The notes beneath the pieces were generated by a model, which saw only the letters and a program-made list of their open reading frames with translations, made no database searches and had not been told where the DNA came from. Of a DNA stretch of 64,000 nt, positions 53,087 through 63,552 are shown piece after piece. The number at the start of each line of letters is the position of its first letter. Position 1 is the first letter of the stretch. The DNA is taken from contig CP006667.1 of assembly GCA_000471925.1 (NCBI GenBank), positions 2,976,001 through 3,040,000 of the forward strand, in the 5' to 3' direction. The translations under genes and the position numbers were made by a program. The DNA comes from Ralstonia pickettii DTP0602. Its GTDB lineage: Bacteria > Pseudomonadota > Gammaproteobacteria > Burkholderiales > Burkholderiaceae.

Positions 53087-53315
53087 GGGTAGGCTCCTGC
53101 TGGACTCACCCCGTGCCCGACCAATCGACGCCTCGTGCCTCCCAGGCTGGATCCGTGACGGCGGCAGCGGCATTGCGCCGATGCGGTCGGATCCGGTCGC
53201 GCCATGCTCTTTGCGTCACATTAAAAGTGGCGGGCAAAGGCGGCGCGGATGGGGGCGGCGGAAGGTGGAAAGCGGTAGGCGCTAGGGTGAAGGGTTCTGA
53301 AAGCGAAACTTTCGA
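53087..53315 (-). other. long 5' leader of the carA mRNA
   Basis: About 220 nt between the predicted transcription start (near 53309) and the GTG start. It is GC-rich with several possible hairpins, but I can define no known riboswitch. A TGA shortly before the start codon and an open upstream frame exist; regulation by attenuation or translation is possible. Confidence 0.5.
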
Positions 53316-53344
53316 ATTATATCCCGCGCCACCCAATTTCTCAA
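53316..53344 (-). promoter_or_regulatory. sigma-70 promoter of carA
   Basis: Minus strand TTGAGA (plus TCTCAA 53339-53344), 17-bp spacer, perfect TATAAT (plus ATTATA 53316-53321). Confidence 0.9.
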
Positions 53345-53410
53345 GTTTTCAAGGACTTGCACGCGCCGGGGGCGTCGTCGCCACCCGGCCCGATATGCTA
53401 CTCGGCGGTA

Positions 53411-53444
53411 TGTCGCCACCGAGTGTCGTGCATCGGTGGCGACA
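53411..53444 (-). other. 12-bp inverted repeat after the ridA-like gene
   Basis: TGTCGCCACCGA/TCGGTGGCGACA with a 10-nt loop, directly adjoining the stop codon of the RidA gene. It has no T-run on either side, so it may end the catabolic mRNA by protecting its 3' end or through Rho. Confidence 0.65.
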
Positions 53445-53855
53445 CTAAGCCTGCGGCGGCACCACGGCTGTCACCTCGATTTCCACCTTGGCGCGCGGCT
53501 CGACCAGGTCGGACACCTCGACCGCGGTCATTGCCGGGAAGTGCCGGCCGATGATGGCCCGGTAATGTTCGCCAATCGCCCCATAGGCGCCGACGTATTC
53601 TGCCTTGTCCTTCACATACCAGGTCATGCGCACGATATGTTCGGGGCGCGCCTCGCCTGCGGCCAGCACGTCGACCACGTTGCGCAGCGCCTGCGCCACC
53701 TGCAGGCCGAAGTCGTCGGTCTCGAACTCGCATTTGCCGTTCCAGCCGATCTGGCCGCTGACAAAGACGAGGCGACTGCCGACCTGCATTTCGGTCAGCG
53801 TGCCGTTGGCGTAGCCACGCGGGGGCGCCCAGTCGGGCGGTTGCAGGATCTTCAT
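53445..53855 (-). CDS. RidA (YjgF/UK114) family enamine/imine deaminase
   Basis: The 136-residue protein has the trimeric RidA fold. Marks are GSRLVFVSGQIGW, the NVVDVLAAGEARPEHIVRMTWYV stretch and AVEVSDLVEPRAKVEIEVTA, with the arginine that binds the substrate carboxylate. RidA proteins hydrolyse reactive enamines and imines to ketones and ammonia. It is the last gene of the 2-aminobenzoyl-CoA operon, 48 bp after the thioesterase. The monooxygenase/reductase of this pathway yields an amino-cyclohexene-type thioester, so release of ammonia by this protein is a reasonable inference, not shown by the sequence. Confidence 0.88.
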   Translation of the reverse strand: MKILQPPDWAPPRGYANGTLTEMQVGSRLVFVSGQIGWNGKCEFETDDFGLQVAQALRNVVDVLAAGEARPEHIVRMTWYVKDKAEYVGAYGAIGEHYRAIIGRHFPAMTAVEVSDLVEPRAKVEIEVTAVVPPQA

Positions 53856-53903
53856 GGTGCTTCTTCCTGTTGATATCTGGATAAGTGGATGGAATTCCTG
53901 GAT

Positions 53904-54329
53904 TCAGGCCGTATCGACCAGGTAGGCCGACATGGCCTCGCGCACGGCATCTGGCAACGGCTGCGGAGCAATCGAGCCGGTATCGACGCAGACCAGCCGC
54001 TGCGTCACTTCCATGCGGGTATCGTCATGCGGGCCGGCGAAGCGGATCGCGAGGGTAAAGCTGGACTGGCCCAGCTTCAGCACGCGCAGCTCGCGCGTCA
54101 GCACCTCGCCCAGCCGGCTGGGCGCCAGGAAGCGGCACTCCAGCTCGGCGGTCGGCACGCCGGCGCGGCCCTCGCCATGCATGGCATCGAAGGGCCAGCC
54201 CAGCGCCTCGCCGAACCAGTCTTCGATCAGGTCGTTGAGCATCTCGAAATAGCGCGGGTAGAACACGATGCCCGCGGCGTCGCAGTGCTTGAAGCGCACC
54301 AGCACGGTGTTGCGGAAGACGTGGCTCAT
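53904..54329 (-). CDS. hotdog-fold acyl-CoA thioesterase (4-hydroxybenzoyl-CoA type)
   Basis: The 141-residue protein has the 4HBT signature [22 protein letters not shown], where the Asp (residue 17) is the catalytic carboxylate of the family. It would free CoA from aryl- or acyl-CoA, perhaps to rescue CoA from dead-end thioesters. It overlaps the upstream ligase gene by 4 bp (54326-54329). True substrate unknown. Confidence 0.9.
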   Translation of the reverse strand: MSHVFRNTVLVRFKHCDAAGIVFYPRYFEMLNDLIEDWFGEALGWPFDAMHGEGRAGVPTAELECRFLAPSRLGEVLTRELRVLKLGQSSFTLAIRFAGPHDDTRMEVTQRLVCVDTGSIAPQPLPDAVREAMSAYLVDTA

Positions 54330-56014
54330 GGCTTCCCCGCGCCGTTGCTGTTACCGCCAGTGCCGCCGTTGCCCTGCTCCGCCATCTGGCGCAGCCGGAA
54401 GCGCTGCAGCTTTCCGGTCTCGGTGCGGGGCAGCGCCGGCACGAACTCGATGCGGCGCGGGTACTTGTAGGGCGCGATCTGGCGCTTGACGTAATCCTGC
54501 AGCGCGGTGCGGGTGGCGTCGTCCGCTGCCACGCCTTCGCGCAGCACCACATATGCCATCACCACCTGGCCGCGCCCGTCGTCGGGCGCGCCGACCACGC
54601 CGCATTCGGCCACCGCCTCGTGCTGCATCAGCGCGCTTTCCACTTCCGGGCCGGCGATGTTATAGCCGGCCGAGATGATCATGTCGTCCGAGCGTGCCTG
54701 GTAGAAGTAATAGCCGTCCTCGTCGACGACGAAGGTGTCGCCCGGCAGGTTCCAGCCAGCCTTCACGTAGTTGGCCTGGCGCGGGTCGTCCAGGTAGCGG
54801 CAGCCGGTGGGTCCCTGCACCGCCAGCTTGCCGACCTGCCCGGGCGGCAAGGGCTGCATGTCCTCGTCGACGATCTGCGCGACATAACCGGGCACCACGC
54901 GCCCGATCGCGCCGGGCTTCACGTCCGCGCCGGCGCTGGAAATAAAGATGTGCATCATCTCCGTGCCGCCGATGCCGTCGGTCATCTCGATGCCGGTGGC
55001 CGCCTTCCAGCTCTGGCGCGTGGCGTCCGGCAGCGCCTCGCCGGCCGACACGCTCTTCTTCAGGCTGCTGAGGTCGAAGCGCGGTGCCAATGCGGCCATC
55101 TGGCGGTAGAAGGTCGGCGCGGTGAAGACGATGGTGGCACGGAAATCGTGGATCAGTTCGAGCAGCGTTTCCGGCGTCAGCTTCTCCGCCAGCACGGTGC
55201 TCGCGCCGATGCGCAGCGGGAAACACAGCATGCCGCCCAGCCCGAAGGTAAAGGCGATCGGGGGCGTGCCGCAGAAGATATCGTCCGGCTGCGGGCGTAG
55301 CACGTGGCGCGGGAACAGGTCGCACATCGCCAGCACGTCGCGGTGGAAGTGCATGGTGCCCTTGGGCTGGCCGGTAGTGCCGCTGGTGAAGGCGATCAGG
55401 CAAATATCGTCGCTGGCGGTGTCGCAGGCATCGAAGGTATCCGGCTTGCCCGCCATCGCGGCTTCCAGCGAGCCCTCGCCTTCGCCGTTGAAATACAGCG
55501 CGCGCGCCAGGCTCGCACAATGGAATTCGCCGCCCGCCTGCTGGTTGGCGTCGAGTTCCTCGCGCAGTCGCGCATCGCACAGTGCGGCGCTCACTTGCGC
55601 CTTGTCGATGATCTGCTTCAGTTCCTTGGCACGCAGCAGCGGCATGGTCGGCACGGCGATCAGCCCCGCCTTGATGGTGGCGAGCCAGCTCGCGGCCATC
55701 ATCAGGTTGTTGGGGCCGCGCAGCAGCACGCGGTTGCCCGGCACCAGCCCCATGTCTTCGACCAACACATGGGCGATGCGGCTTACCAACGCCGCGAGCT
55801 GCGCGTAGGTGACCGTCTCGATCTTGCCGTCGCGGCGGTGGCGAATGGCGATGCGCTCGCCGTGGCCTTCGCGCACATGGCGGTCGACCAGTTCCACCGC
55901 GCTGTTCATCCGCTCGGGGTAGTCGGTGCCGGCATTGAAGCGGAACACCGGCCACATGTCCGGGGGCGGCAGGCGGTCGCGGGCGAAAGTATCGAGGTGG
56001 GCTGTGGTCGCCAT
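54326..56014 (-). CDS. 2-aminobenzoate-CoA ligase (AMP-forming)
   Basis: The 562-residue ANL-family ligase activates an aromatic acid with ATP and CoA. The P-loop is [11 protein letters not shown]; the substrate side has [19 protein letters not shown], and the C-terminal hinge and catalytic lysine are in [14 protein letters not shown] and [10 protein letters not shown]. The N-terminus [17 protein letters not shown] at 56014 has a GGAGAC site upstream. Sequence places it in the benzoate/2-aminobenzoate-CoA ligase group. The presence of the 2-aminobenzoyl-CoA monooxygenase in the same operon makes anthranilate the best guess for the substrate; benzoate derivatives are the alternative. Confidence 0.85.
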   Translation of the reverse strand: MATTAHLDTFARDRLPPPDMWPVFRFNAGTDYPERMNSAVELVDRHVREGHGERIAIRHRRDGKIETVTYAQLAALVSRIAHVLVEDMGLVPGNRVLLRGPNNLMMAASWLATIKAGLIAVPTMPLLRAKELKQIIDKAQVSAALCDARLREELDANQQAGGEFHCASLARALYFNGEGEGSLEAAMAGKPDTFDACDTASDDICLIAFTSGTTGQPKGTMHFHRDVLAMCDLFPRHVLRPQPDDIFCGTPPIAFTFGLGGMLCFPLRIGASTVLAEKLTPETLLELIHDFRATIVFTAPTFYRQMAALAPRFDLSSLKKSVSAGEALPDATRQSWKAATGIEMTDGIGGTEMMHIFISSAGADVKPGAIGRVVPGYVAQIVDEDMQPLPPGQVGKLAVQGPTGCRYLDDPRQANYVKAGWNLPGDTFVVDEDGYYFYQARSDDMIISAGYNIAGPEVESALMQHEAVAECGVVGAPDDGRGQVVMAYVVLREGVAADDATRTALQDYVKRQIAPYKYPRRIEFVPALPRTETGKLQRFRLRQMAEQGNGGTGGNSNGAGKP

Positions 56015-56084
56015 GACTTGTCTCCGGTCTGCTCTCTGTGTCGATACGGCAGTTCTTGGTCGCTGGGTGGCCGGCGCTGCCGGC

Positions 56085-57254
<1,170 letters not shown>

Positions 57255-57270
57255 CGCAGTTCCCCGGGGC

Positions 57271-58122
57271 TCAGTCGCCTTCAAACACAGGCTTCGACTT
57301 GGCGACGAAAGCCTCGTAGGCGCGGCGGAAGTCGCGCGTCTGCATGCAGATGGCCTGGGCTTCGGCCTCGGCCTCGATGGCCTCGTCCAGCCCCATATTC
57401 CATTCCTGGTGGAGCAGCTTCTTGGTCACGCCGTGGGCGAAGGTCGGGCCGGCGGCAAGTTGCGCGGCCAATGCCTGCGCCTGTGCCAGCACCGCTTCGG
57501 ACGGATGCAGTGCGTTGAAGAAGCCCCACTGCAGGCCCTCCTCCGCGCTCATCGAGCGGCCGGTGTAGAGCAGCTCGCTGGCCCGCCCCTGCCCGATCAC
57601 GCGCGGCAGCAGCGAGCACGCGCCCATGTCGGCACCGGCCAGGCCGACGCGCACGAACAGGAAGGCGGTCTTGGCCTGCGCCGTGCCCAGGCGCATGTCC
57701 GACGCCAGCGCCATCATCGCGCCCGCTCCGGCACAGATGCCGTCGACCGCGCTGATCACCGGCTGCGGGCAGGCGCGCATCGCCTTGACCAGGTCGCCGG
57801 TCATGCGCGTGAAGTCGAGCAGCTCCGGCATGGTCATCTGCGTCAGCGGTCCGATGATCTCGTGCACGTCGCCGCCCGAGCAGAAATTGCCACCAGCGCC
57901 GGTCACAACGACCGTCTTGATGTCGCTGGCGTAGCACAGCGCGCGGAACAGGTCGCGCAGCTCGGCATAGGAGTCGAAGGTCAGCGGATTTTTGCGCTCC
58001 GGCCGGTTCAGCGTAATGGTGCCGACCTTGCCATCGTCGGACACCGACCACAGGAAGTGTTCAGGCTGGTAGCCGGCAAAGCTGCGCTTGTGGTGGCGCA
58101 TGTCGAGTGCGATCTCTGTCAT
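57271..58122 (-). CDS. enoyl-CoA hydratase/isomerase family protein
   Basis: The 283-residue crotonase-fold protein carries an N-terminal extension of about 25 residues, then [19 protein letters not shown]. The oxyanion-hole loop is [14 protein letters not shown] and the second region [24 protein letters not shown]. Catalytic acids of the usual hydratase (Glu pair) are partly replaced, so isomerase or ring hydrolase roles remain possible. It is 16 bp upstream of the acyl-CoA dehydrogenase gene. Confidence 0.88.
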   Translation of the reverse strand: MTEIALDMRHHKRSFAGYQPEHFLWSVSDDGKVGTITLNRPERKNPLTFDSYAELRDLFRALCYASDIKTVVVTGAGGNFCSGGDVHEIIGPLTQMTMPELLDFTRMTGDLVKAMRACPQPVISAVDGICAGAGAMMALASDMRLGTAQAKTAFLFVRVGLAGADMGACSLLPRVIGQGRASELLYTGRSMSAEEGLQWGFFNALHPSEAVLAQAQALAAQLAAGPTFAHGVTKKLLHQEWNMGLDEAIEAEAEAQAICMQTRDFRRAYEAFVAKSKPVFEGD

Positions 58123-58152
58123 GTTCTCTCTCAGGTCTTTGTTCTGTCGTTG

Positions 58153-58956
58153 TCAGCCGGCCATCACCTCGCCGCCGGCCACCGGGATCGCCTGCCCGGT
58201 GATCGCTGCGGCGGACGGCTGGCACAACCAGGCCACGGCGTCGGCCACTTCCTCGGGCTGCACCAGGCGGCGCTGCGGATTGCGCGCGGCCAGTTCGGCG
58301 CGCGCCTGCTCTTCAGTGCGGCCGGTCTTGCCGACGATATTGGCCACCGCATCGCGCACGATGTCGGTTTCGGTATAGCCGGGGCAGACCGCATTGACGG
58401 TGACGCCCTTGGCCGCCGTCTCCAGCGCCAGCGCGCGGGTCAGGCCGATCACGCCATGCTTGGCCGCGCAGTACGCGCTGACGTAGCCATAGCCGATCAG
58501 CCCCGCCGTGCTCGCCACGTTGACGATGCGGCCCCAGCCGGCGTCGAGCATCGCCGGCAGCGCCGCCTGCGTGCACAGGAAGGTGCCGGTCAGGTTGACG
58601 TCGAGCATGCGCTGCCACAGCGCGGCGTCGGTCTTCAGGAACGGGGCGCTGTGCGCCTGGCCGGCGTTGTTGACCAGCATCGACACCGGGCCCGCCTGTT
58701 CCGCGGCCGCGGCGAAGGCACGTGCCACGCTGTCGGCATCGGCGATATCGGCGGTGACGAAGAACACGGCGGCGCCTGCGGGGGCATGCTCGCGCAGCGT
58801 TTGCACCGTCGCCTGCAACGTGCCGGCATCGCGGCCCAGCAGCGTGACGCCGGCACCATCGGCCAGCAGCCGCCGCGCGATCGCGGCGCCGATGCCGCGG
58901 CCGCCGCCGGTGACCAGCGCGTGGCGCCCGGCCAGTGAAGCTGTGCTGCCTGTCAT
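58153..58956 (-). CDS. SDR-family 3-hydroxyacyl-CoA dehydrogenase-like protein
   Basis: The 267-residue short-chain dehydrogenase has the cofactor motif [13 protein letters not shown] at 15-27, NNAG in [10 protein letters not shown], and the catalytic Tyr/Lys in [11 protein letters not shown]. It would oxidise a 3-hydroxyacyl-CoA with NAD+. ATG 58956 overlaps the stop of the upstream monooxygenase gene by 4 bp, which fixes the start; longer versions are rejected. Confidence 0.88.
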   Translation of the reverse strand: MTGSTASLAGRHALVTGGGRGIGAAIARRLLADGAGVTLLGRDAGTLQATVQTLREHAPAGAAVFFVTADIADADSVARAFAAAAEQAGPVSMLVNNAGQAHSAPFLKTDAALWQRMLDVNLTGTFLCTQAALPAMLDAGWGRIVNVASTAGLIGYGYVSAYCAAKHGVIGLTRALALETAAKGVTVNAVCPGYTETDIVRDAVANIVGKTGRTEEQARAELAARNPQRRLVQPEEVADAVAWLCQPSAAAITGQAIPVAGGEVMAG

Positions 58957-61307
58957 CCCTGCTTCTCCTGCGCAGCCGCGCGTTCGAGATTGGTTTCCAG
59001 CTGGCGCTTGCCGGCCTGGTATTGCTTGGGCCAGGCGATATCGCGGTATCCGATCCGCGCCGCTTCCTGCAGCGTCCAGGCCGGGTTGGCCAGGTGCGGG
59101 CGCGCGATCGCGCACAGGTCGGCTCGGCCGGCGGCGACGATCGAGTCGACATGGTCGGCCTCGAAGATCGCGCCCACCGCGATGGTGGCGATGCCGGCCT
59201 CGTTGCGGATGCGGTCGGCGAACGGGGTCTGGTACATGCGGCCGTAGGTCGGGGCCTGGTCGGGGCTGACCTGTCCGGACGAGCAGTCGATCATGTCGGC
59301 GCCGGCGGCCTTGAAGGCGCGCGCGATTTCCACCGCATCGTCGGGCGTGATGCCGCCTTCGACCCAGTCGTGCGCGGAGATGCGCACCGACATGGGCTTG
59401 TCTTCAGGCCACACCGCACGCACCGCCTTGAACACTTCCAGCGGATAGCGCAACCGCGCCGCCAGCGAGCCGCCGTATTCGTCTTCACGGGTATTGGTCA
59501 GCGGCGAGATAAAGCTCGACAGCAGGTAGCCGTGCGCACAGTGCAACTCGAGCCAGTCGAAGCCGGCTTCGGCGGCGCGCCGTGCGCTGGCCACGAAGTC
59601 GTCGCGCACGCGATCCATGTCGGCACGCGCCATCTCGCGCGGCGTCTGCGATTCGCCCGGCAGGTAGGGCAGCGGCGATGCCGAGATTACCGGCCAGTTG
59701 CCCTCCGGCAGCGGATGGTCCATCGCCTCCCAACCGAGCTGCGTCGAGCCCTTGCGGCCCGAGTGGCCGATCTGCATGGCGATACGCGCATCGCTGTTGG
59801 CATGCACGAAGTCGACGATGCGCCGCCAGGCGTCGCGCTGTTCATCGTTCCACAAACCCGGGCAGCCCGGCGTGATGCGCGCGTCGGGCGACACGCAGGT
59901 CATCTCCGCCACCACCATACCGGCGCCGCCCAGCGCGCGCGAGCCCAGGTGGACCAGGTGGAAATCACCCGGCACACCGTCGGTACACGAGTACATCGCC
60001 ATCGGCGACACCACCACGCGGTTCTTCAGCGTCACGCCGCGCAGGCGGAACGGCGTGAACATCGGCGGCAACGGCTGGGGCTCGCGCAGCTTCAGGCTTT
60101 CCTGCGGCACGCCGGCCTGCTGGGCAAGCCAGTGCTCGAACTGCGCCACGTAGCCAGCATCGCGCACGCGCAGGTTCTCGTGCGAGATACGTTGCGAGCG
60201 GGTCAGCAGCGAATAGGCGAACTGCTCTGGCGGCAGGCTGCCCGCGTAGCGCTCGACGTTCTCGAACCACTCGGTCGAGTTACGTGCGGCGTTCTGGATC
60301 TTCAGCACTTCCACGCCGCGGGTCGCTTCGTAGCGCGCTAGCGCATCCGGCAGGCCGTCGTGGCCACTGCCGCGGATTTCTTCCGCCAGGTCGATTGCAT
60401 CTTCCAGCGCCAGCTTGGTACCGGAGCCGATCGAGAAATGCGCGGTATGCGCGGCATCGCCCATCAGCACCACCGGCACGCGGCGGCCGTCGGGCAAGGT
60501 GTTCCAGTGCACCCACTGCCGGCAGATCACGCGCGGGAAGCGGATCCAGATCGCCGAGCCGCGCAGGTGCGCCGCATTGGTGATTAGCTTGTTACCGTCG
60601 AGATAGCGTGCGAACAGCTTCTCGCAATAGGCCACGCCCTCGTCCTGGCTCATCTCCTCGATGCCGGCCGCACGCCAGACGGGTTCCGGCGCCTCGACGA
60701 TAAAGGTCGAAGTGTTGTCGTCGAAACGGTAGGCATGCGCCTGGAACCAGCCGTGCTCGGTCTTCTCAAAGGCAAAGGTAAAGGCGTCGAACAGCTTGTG
60801 CGTGCCGAGCCAGACAAAGCGGCACTGGCGTGTGTCGATGTCGGGCTGGAAAGTCTGCGCGTAGCGGGTGCGGATGCGGCTGTTCAGGCCGTCGGAGGCG
60901 ATCACCAGGTCGGCCTGGTATTGCATCGCCAGCGCCTGGTCGTCGCTGACGTCGGTCTCGAACACCAGCTTTACGTCCAGCGCTTCGCAGCGGGCCTGCA
61001 GGATATTGAGCAGGCGCTTGCGGCCGATGCCGATAAAGCCATGGCCGCCGGAGCGGATGGTGCGCCCGGCGATATGGATGTCGATATCGTCCCAGTGATT
61101 GAAGGCGGCATTGATCTCGGCGGCGCTGACCGGATCGGCTTCCTTCAGGTTGTCCATGGTGGCGTCGGAGAACACCACACCCCAGCCGAAGGTATCGTAC
61201 GGCCGGTTGCGCTCGACCACGATGACCTCGTTGGCCGGGTCCTGCAGTTTCATCAGCAGGCCGAAGTACAGTCCGGCCGGGCCGCCGCCAATACAAAGCA
61301 CTCGCAT
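58953..61307 (-). CDS. 2-aminobenzoyl-CoA monooxygenase/reductase (bifunctional flavoprotein)
   Basis: The 784-residue fusion has an N-terminal FAD monooxygenase half ([15 protein letters not shown] at 3-17; [19 protein letters not shown] near 290) and a C-terminal old-yellow-enzyme half from about residue 400 ([37 protein letters not shown]). This domain order is that of the Azoarcus enzyme that hydroxylates and reduces 2-aminobenzoyl-CoA, removing aromaticity without ring-cleaving dioxygenase. ATG 61307 has AGGAGA 7 nt upstream. It is the first gene of the operon, after the AT-rich inverted repeat. Confidence 0.92.
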   Translation of the reverse strand: MRVLCIGGGPAGLYFGLLMKLQDPANEVIVVERNRPYDTFGWGVVFSDATMDNLKEADPVSAAEINAAFNHWDDIDIHIAGRTIRSGGHGFIGIGRKRLLNILQARCEALDVKLVFETDVSDDQALAMQYQADLVIASDGLNSRIRTRYAQTFQPDIDTRQCRFVWLGTHKLFDAFTFAFEKTEHGWFQAHAYRFDDNTSTFIVEAPEPVWRAAGIEEMSQDEGVAYCEKLFARYLDGNKLITNAAHLRGSAIWIRFPRVICRQWVHWNTLPDGRRVPVVLMGDAAHTAHFSIGSGTKLALEDAIDLAEEIRGSGHDGLPDALARYEATRGVEVLKIQNAARNSTEWFENVERYAGSLPPEQFAYSLLTRSQRISHENLRVRDAGYVAQFEHWLAQQAGVPQESLKLREPQPLPPMFTPFRLRGVTLKNRVVVSPMAMYSCTDGVPGDFHLVHLGSRALGGAGMVVAEMTCVSPDARITPGCPGLWNDEQRDAWRRIVDFVHANSDARIAMQIGHSGRKGSTQLGWEAMDHPLPEGNWPVISASPLPYLPGESQTPREMARADMDRVRDDFVASARRAAEAGFDWLELHCAHGYLLSSFISPLTNTREDEYGGSLAARLRYPLEVFKAVRAVWPEDKPMSVRISAHDWVEGGITPDDAVEIARAFKAAGADMIDCSSGQVSPDQAPTYGRMYQTPFADRIRNEAGIATIAVGAIFEADHVDSIVAAGRADLCAIARPHLANPAWTLQEAARIGYRDIAWPKQYQAGKRQLETNLERAAAQEKQG

Positions 61308-61346
61308 CGTTTCGTCTCCTGCCGGCCGCGCCGCCATGTAGATCAC

Positions 61347-61377
61347 GTCTAAATATTTTATGCTTCAAATATTAGAC
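61347..61377 (-). promoter_or_regulatory. AT-rich inverted repeat, probable operator of the 2-aminobenzoyl-CoA operon
   Basis: Half-sites GTCTAATATTT and AAATATTTAGAC (minus-strand reading) flank a 9-nt centre. It begins 40 bp before the ATG of the monooxygenase gene, in GC-rich surroundings, and has the form of a MarR-type operator. Confidence 0.7.
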
Positions 61378-61446
61378 TGCATCACGACACATGGCAAGTA
61401 CGCGATGCGGAGTGCCCGGCAAGACACCCCGCACCCGCCGGGCGCT

Positions 61447-63339
61447 TCAGACCTTCAGCGCTGACTGGATCTGTTCCAGCGCCCCCGGATCCTCGATCGT
61501 GGTCAGGTCGCCGGGGTCGCGCCCTTCCGCTACCGCCTGCATGGCGCGCCGCAGCAACTTGCCGGAGCGCGTCTTGGGCAGCGCGTTGACAAAGAATACG
61601 CGCGCTGGCCGCGCCACGGCGCCGAGCTGTTGCTCCACCGTCTTCATCAGGTCGCCTTCCAGCGCCAGCCGGTCCGCCGTCGTTGCCGTGCGCGCGGGAT
61701 CGCGGGCGATGCAGAACGCCATCGCCACCTGGCCCTTGAGCGCGTCCTGCACGCCCACCACTGCCACCTCGGCCACGGCTGCGTTCGAAGACAGGCTCTC
61801 CTCGATCTCGCGCGTGCCCAGCCGGTGTCCGGCCACGTTGATCACATCGTCGGTGCGGCCCAGGATAAAGACGTAGCCGTCCTCGTCGCGCACGCCCCAG
61901 TCGAAGGTGGAATAGCACAGGCGGTTCGGCACCGCCTGCCAGTAGGTGCGCACGAAGCGGTCGTCATCGCCCCACACCGTGCTCATGCATCCGGGCGGCA
62001 GCGGGCCATCGATGGCGACCACGCCCTTCTGGTTGGACGGGCATTCCTCGCCGGTGTTCTCGTCGACGATCTTCAGGTCGTAGCCATAGGCCGGCACGCC
62101 GGGCGAGCCCAGCTTTGGCGGCAGCGGCTCGATGCCGCGCTGGATCGCGAGGATCGGCCAGCCGGACTCCGTCTGCCAGTAGTTGTCGACCACCGGCTTG
62201 CCCAGGCCGTCCTGGATCCAGCGGGCGGTGGGCTCGTCCAGCGGCTCGCCGGCCAGGAACAGCAGGCGCAGGCTGGACAAGTCATAGCGCGTGAGCCAGG
62301 CCGGGTCCTGCTTCTTCAGCACGCGGATCGCAGTCGGCGCGCTGAACATCAGGTTGACCTTGTACTGCTCAACCAGCCGCCACAGGATGCCGCCGTCAGG
62401 GCGGATCGGCGTGCCTTCATACATCAGCGTGGTCATGCCGGCCAGCAGCGGGCCGTAGACGATATAGCTGTGCCCCACCACCCAGCCGATGTCCGAAGCG
62501 GTGAACATGGTGTCGCCGGGCTTGCCGCAGAAGATGTATTCCATCGACGTGGCCAGCGCCACCGCGTAGCCACCGGTATCCCGCTGCACGCCCTTGGGCT
62601 TGCCGGTGGTGCCGGAGGTGTAGAGCACGTAGGACGGCTCGCTCGATTCCAGCCACACGCACGGCACCTGCTCGCCGGCGACGCGATCGCGCCAGGCGGC
62701 GTAGTCTTCGTCGCGACCTTCGGTGCGGGGCATCCCGGCCAACTGGCGGTCCACCAGCAGCACCTTCTCCGGCTGGTGCGAGGACAGCCGGATGGCCTCG
62801 TCCAGCAGCGGCTTGTACGGCACCACCTTGCCGCCGCGCGAGCCGGCGTCGGCGCTGATCACCACGCGCGGCTGTGCATCGTCGATGCGCGCCGCCAGGC
62901 TGACCGAGGCGAAGCCGCCAAATACCACCGAATGGATCGCGCCGATGCGAGCGCACGCCAGCATCGCGAACGCGGCCTGCGGGATCATCGGCATATAGAT
63001 CAGCACGCGGTCGCCCTTCTGCACGCCCAGCGCCTGCAGGATCGCGGCCATGCGGTTGACCTCGTCGTGCAGCTCGGCGTACGTGAAGCTGCGGGACTGG
63101 TCGGTCTCGGTGGAGATCCAGTGCAGCGCGGGCTGGCTGGCGCGGGCCGCCAGGTGGCGGTCGACCGCGTTGTGGCACAGGTTGGTGCGCCCGCCCACGA
63201 ACCAGCGCGTAAAGGGCGCGCGGCTGTTGTCGAGAACCTTGTCGAACGGGGTTTCCCAGTCGATGCGCGCCGCCTGTTCGGCCCAGAACCCCTCGGGGTC
63301 GGCCAGCGAACGGGCATGCACGGCATGGCTTGCCGTCAT
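61447..63339 (-). CDS. prpE: propionate-CoA ligase
   Basis: The 630-residue acetyl-CoA-synthetase-type enzyme activates propionate with ATP for the methylcitrate route. The P-loop is YTSGTTGKPKGVQRDTGGY, with the QRDTGG form typical of PrpE. Other core stretches are DNYWQTESGWPI and GRTDDVINVAGHRLGTREIEE, and the lysine acetylated in homologues lies in KTRSGKLLRRAM. ATG 63339 has a GGAGGAGAC site. No other prp genes are nearby. It is 140 bp upstream of, and parallel to, the 2-aminobenzoyl-CoA operon, with the operator in between. Confidence 0.95.
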   Translation of the reverse strand: MTASHAVHARSLADPEGFWAEQAARIDWETPFDKVLDNSRAPFTRWFVGGRTNLCHNAVDRHLAARASQPALHWISTETDQSRSFTYAELHDEVNRMAAILQALGVQKGDRVLIYMPMIPQAAFAMLACARIGAIHSVVFGGFASVSLAARIDDAQPRVVISADAGSRGGKVVPYKPLLDEAIRLSSHQPEKVLLVDRQLAGMPRTEGRDEDYAAWRDRVAGEQVPCVWLESSEPSYVLYTSGTTGKPKGVQRDTGGYAVALATSMEYIFCGKPGDTMFTASDIGWVVGHSYIVYGPLLAGMTTLMYEGTPIRPDGGILWRLVEQYKVNLMFSAPTAIRVLKKQDPAWLTRYDLSSLRLLFLAGEPLDEPTARWIQDGLGKPVVDNYWQTESGWPILAIQRGIEPLPPKLGSPGVPAYGYDLKIVDENTGEECPSNQKGVVAIDGPLPPGCMSTVWGDDDRFVRTYWQAVPNRLCYSTFDWGVRDEDGYVFILGRTDDVINVAGHRLGTREIEESLSSNAAVAEVAVVGVQDALKGQVAMAFCIARDPARTATTADRLALEGDLMKTVEQQLGAVARPARVFFVNALPKTRSGKLLRRAMQAVAEGRDPGDLTTIEDPGALEQIQSALKV

Positions 63340-63477
63340 GGCTGTCTCCTCCGCGTCAGCGGTTGTTGTGATGATGGCGGTAGTTTGCCACCGGCGCGGC
63401 CGCGCGGGGATGGACTTTGGGAGGGGTGCCACGCCAAGGTCCGTTGCAGGCACAAACCCGGCACAGACCCGGGCACA

Positions 63478-63510
63478 AAAAAAGAGGGCGTGCCGCCGGC
63501 ATCGCCCTCT
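63478..63510 (-). terminator. terminator of the MltD-like gene
   Basis: On the minus strand, stem AGAGGGCG/CGCCCTCT with a 13-nt loop, followed by TTTTTTT, 43 nt after the stop codon. Confidence 0.88.
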
Positions 63511-63552
63511 TGCTCTACACCCCGCCGGCTCGCGCCGGCGCCCTGGCTTGCG

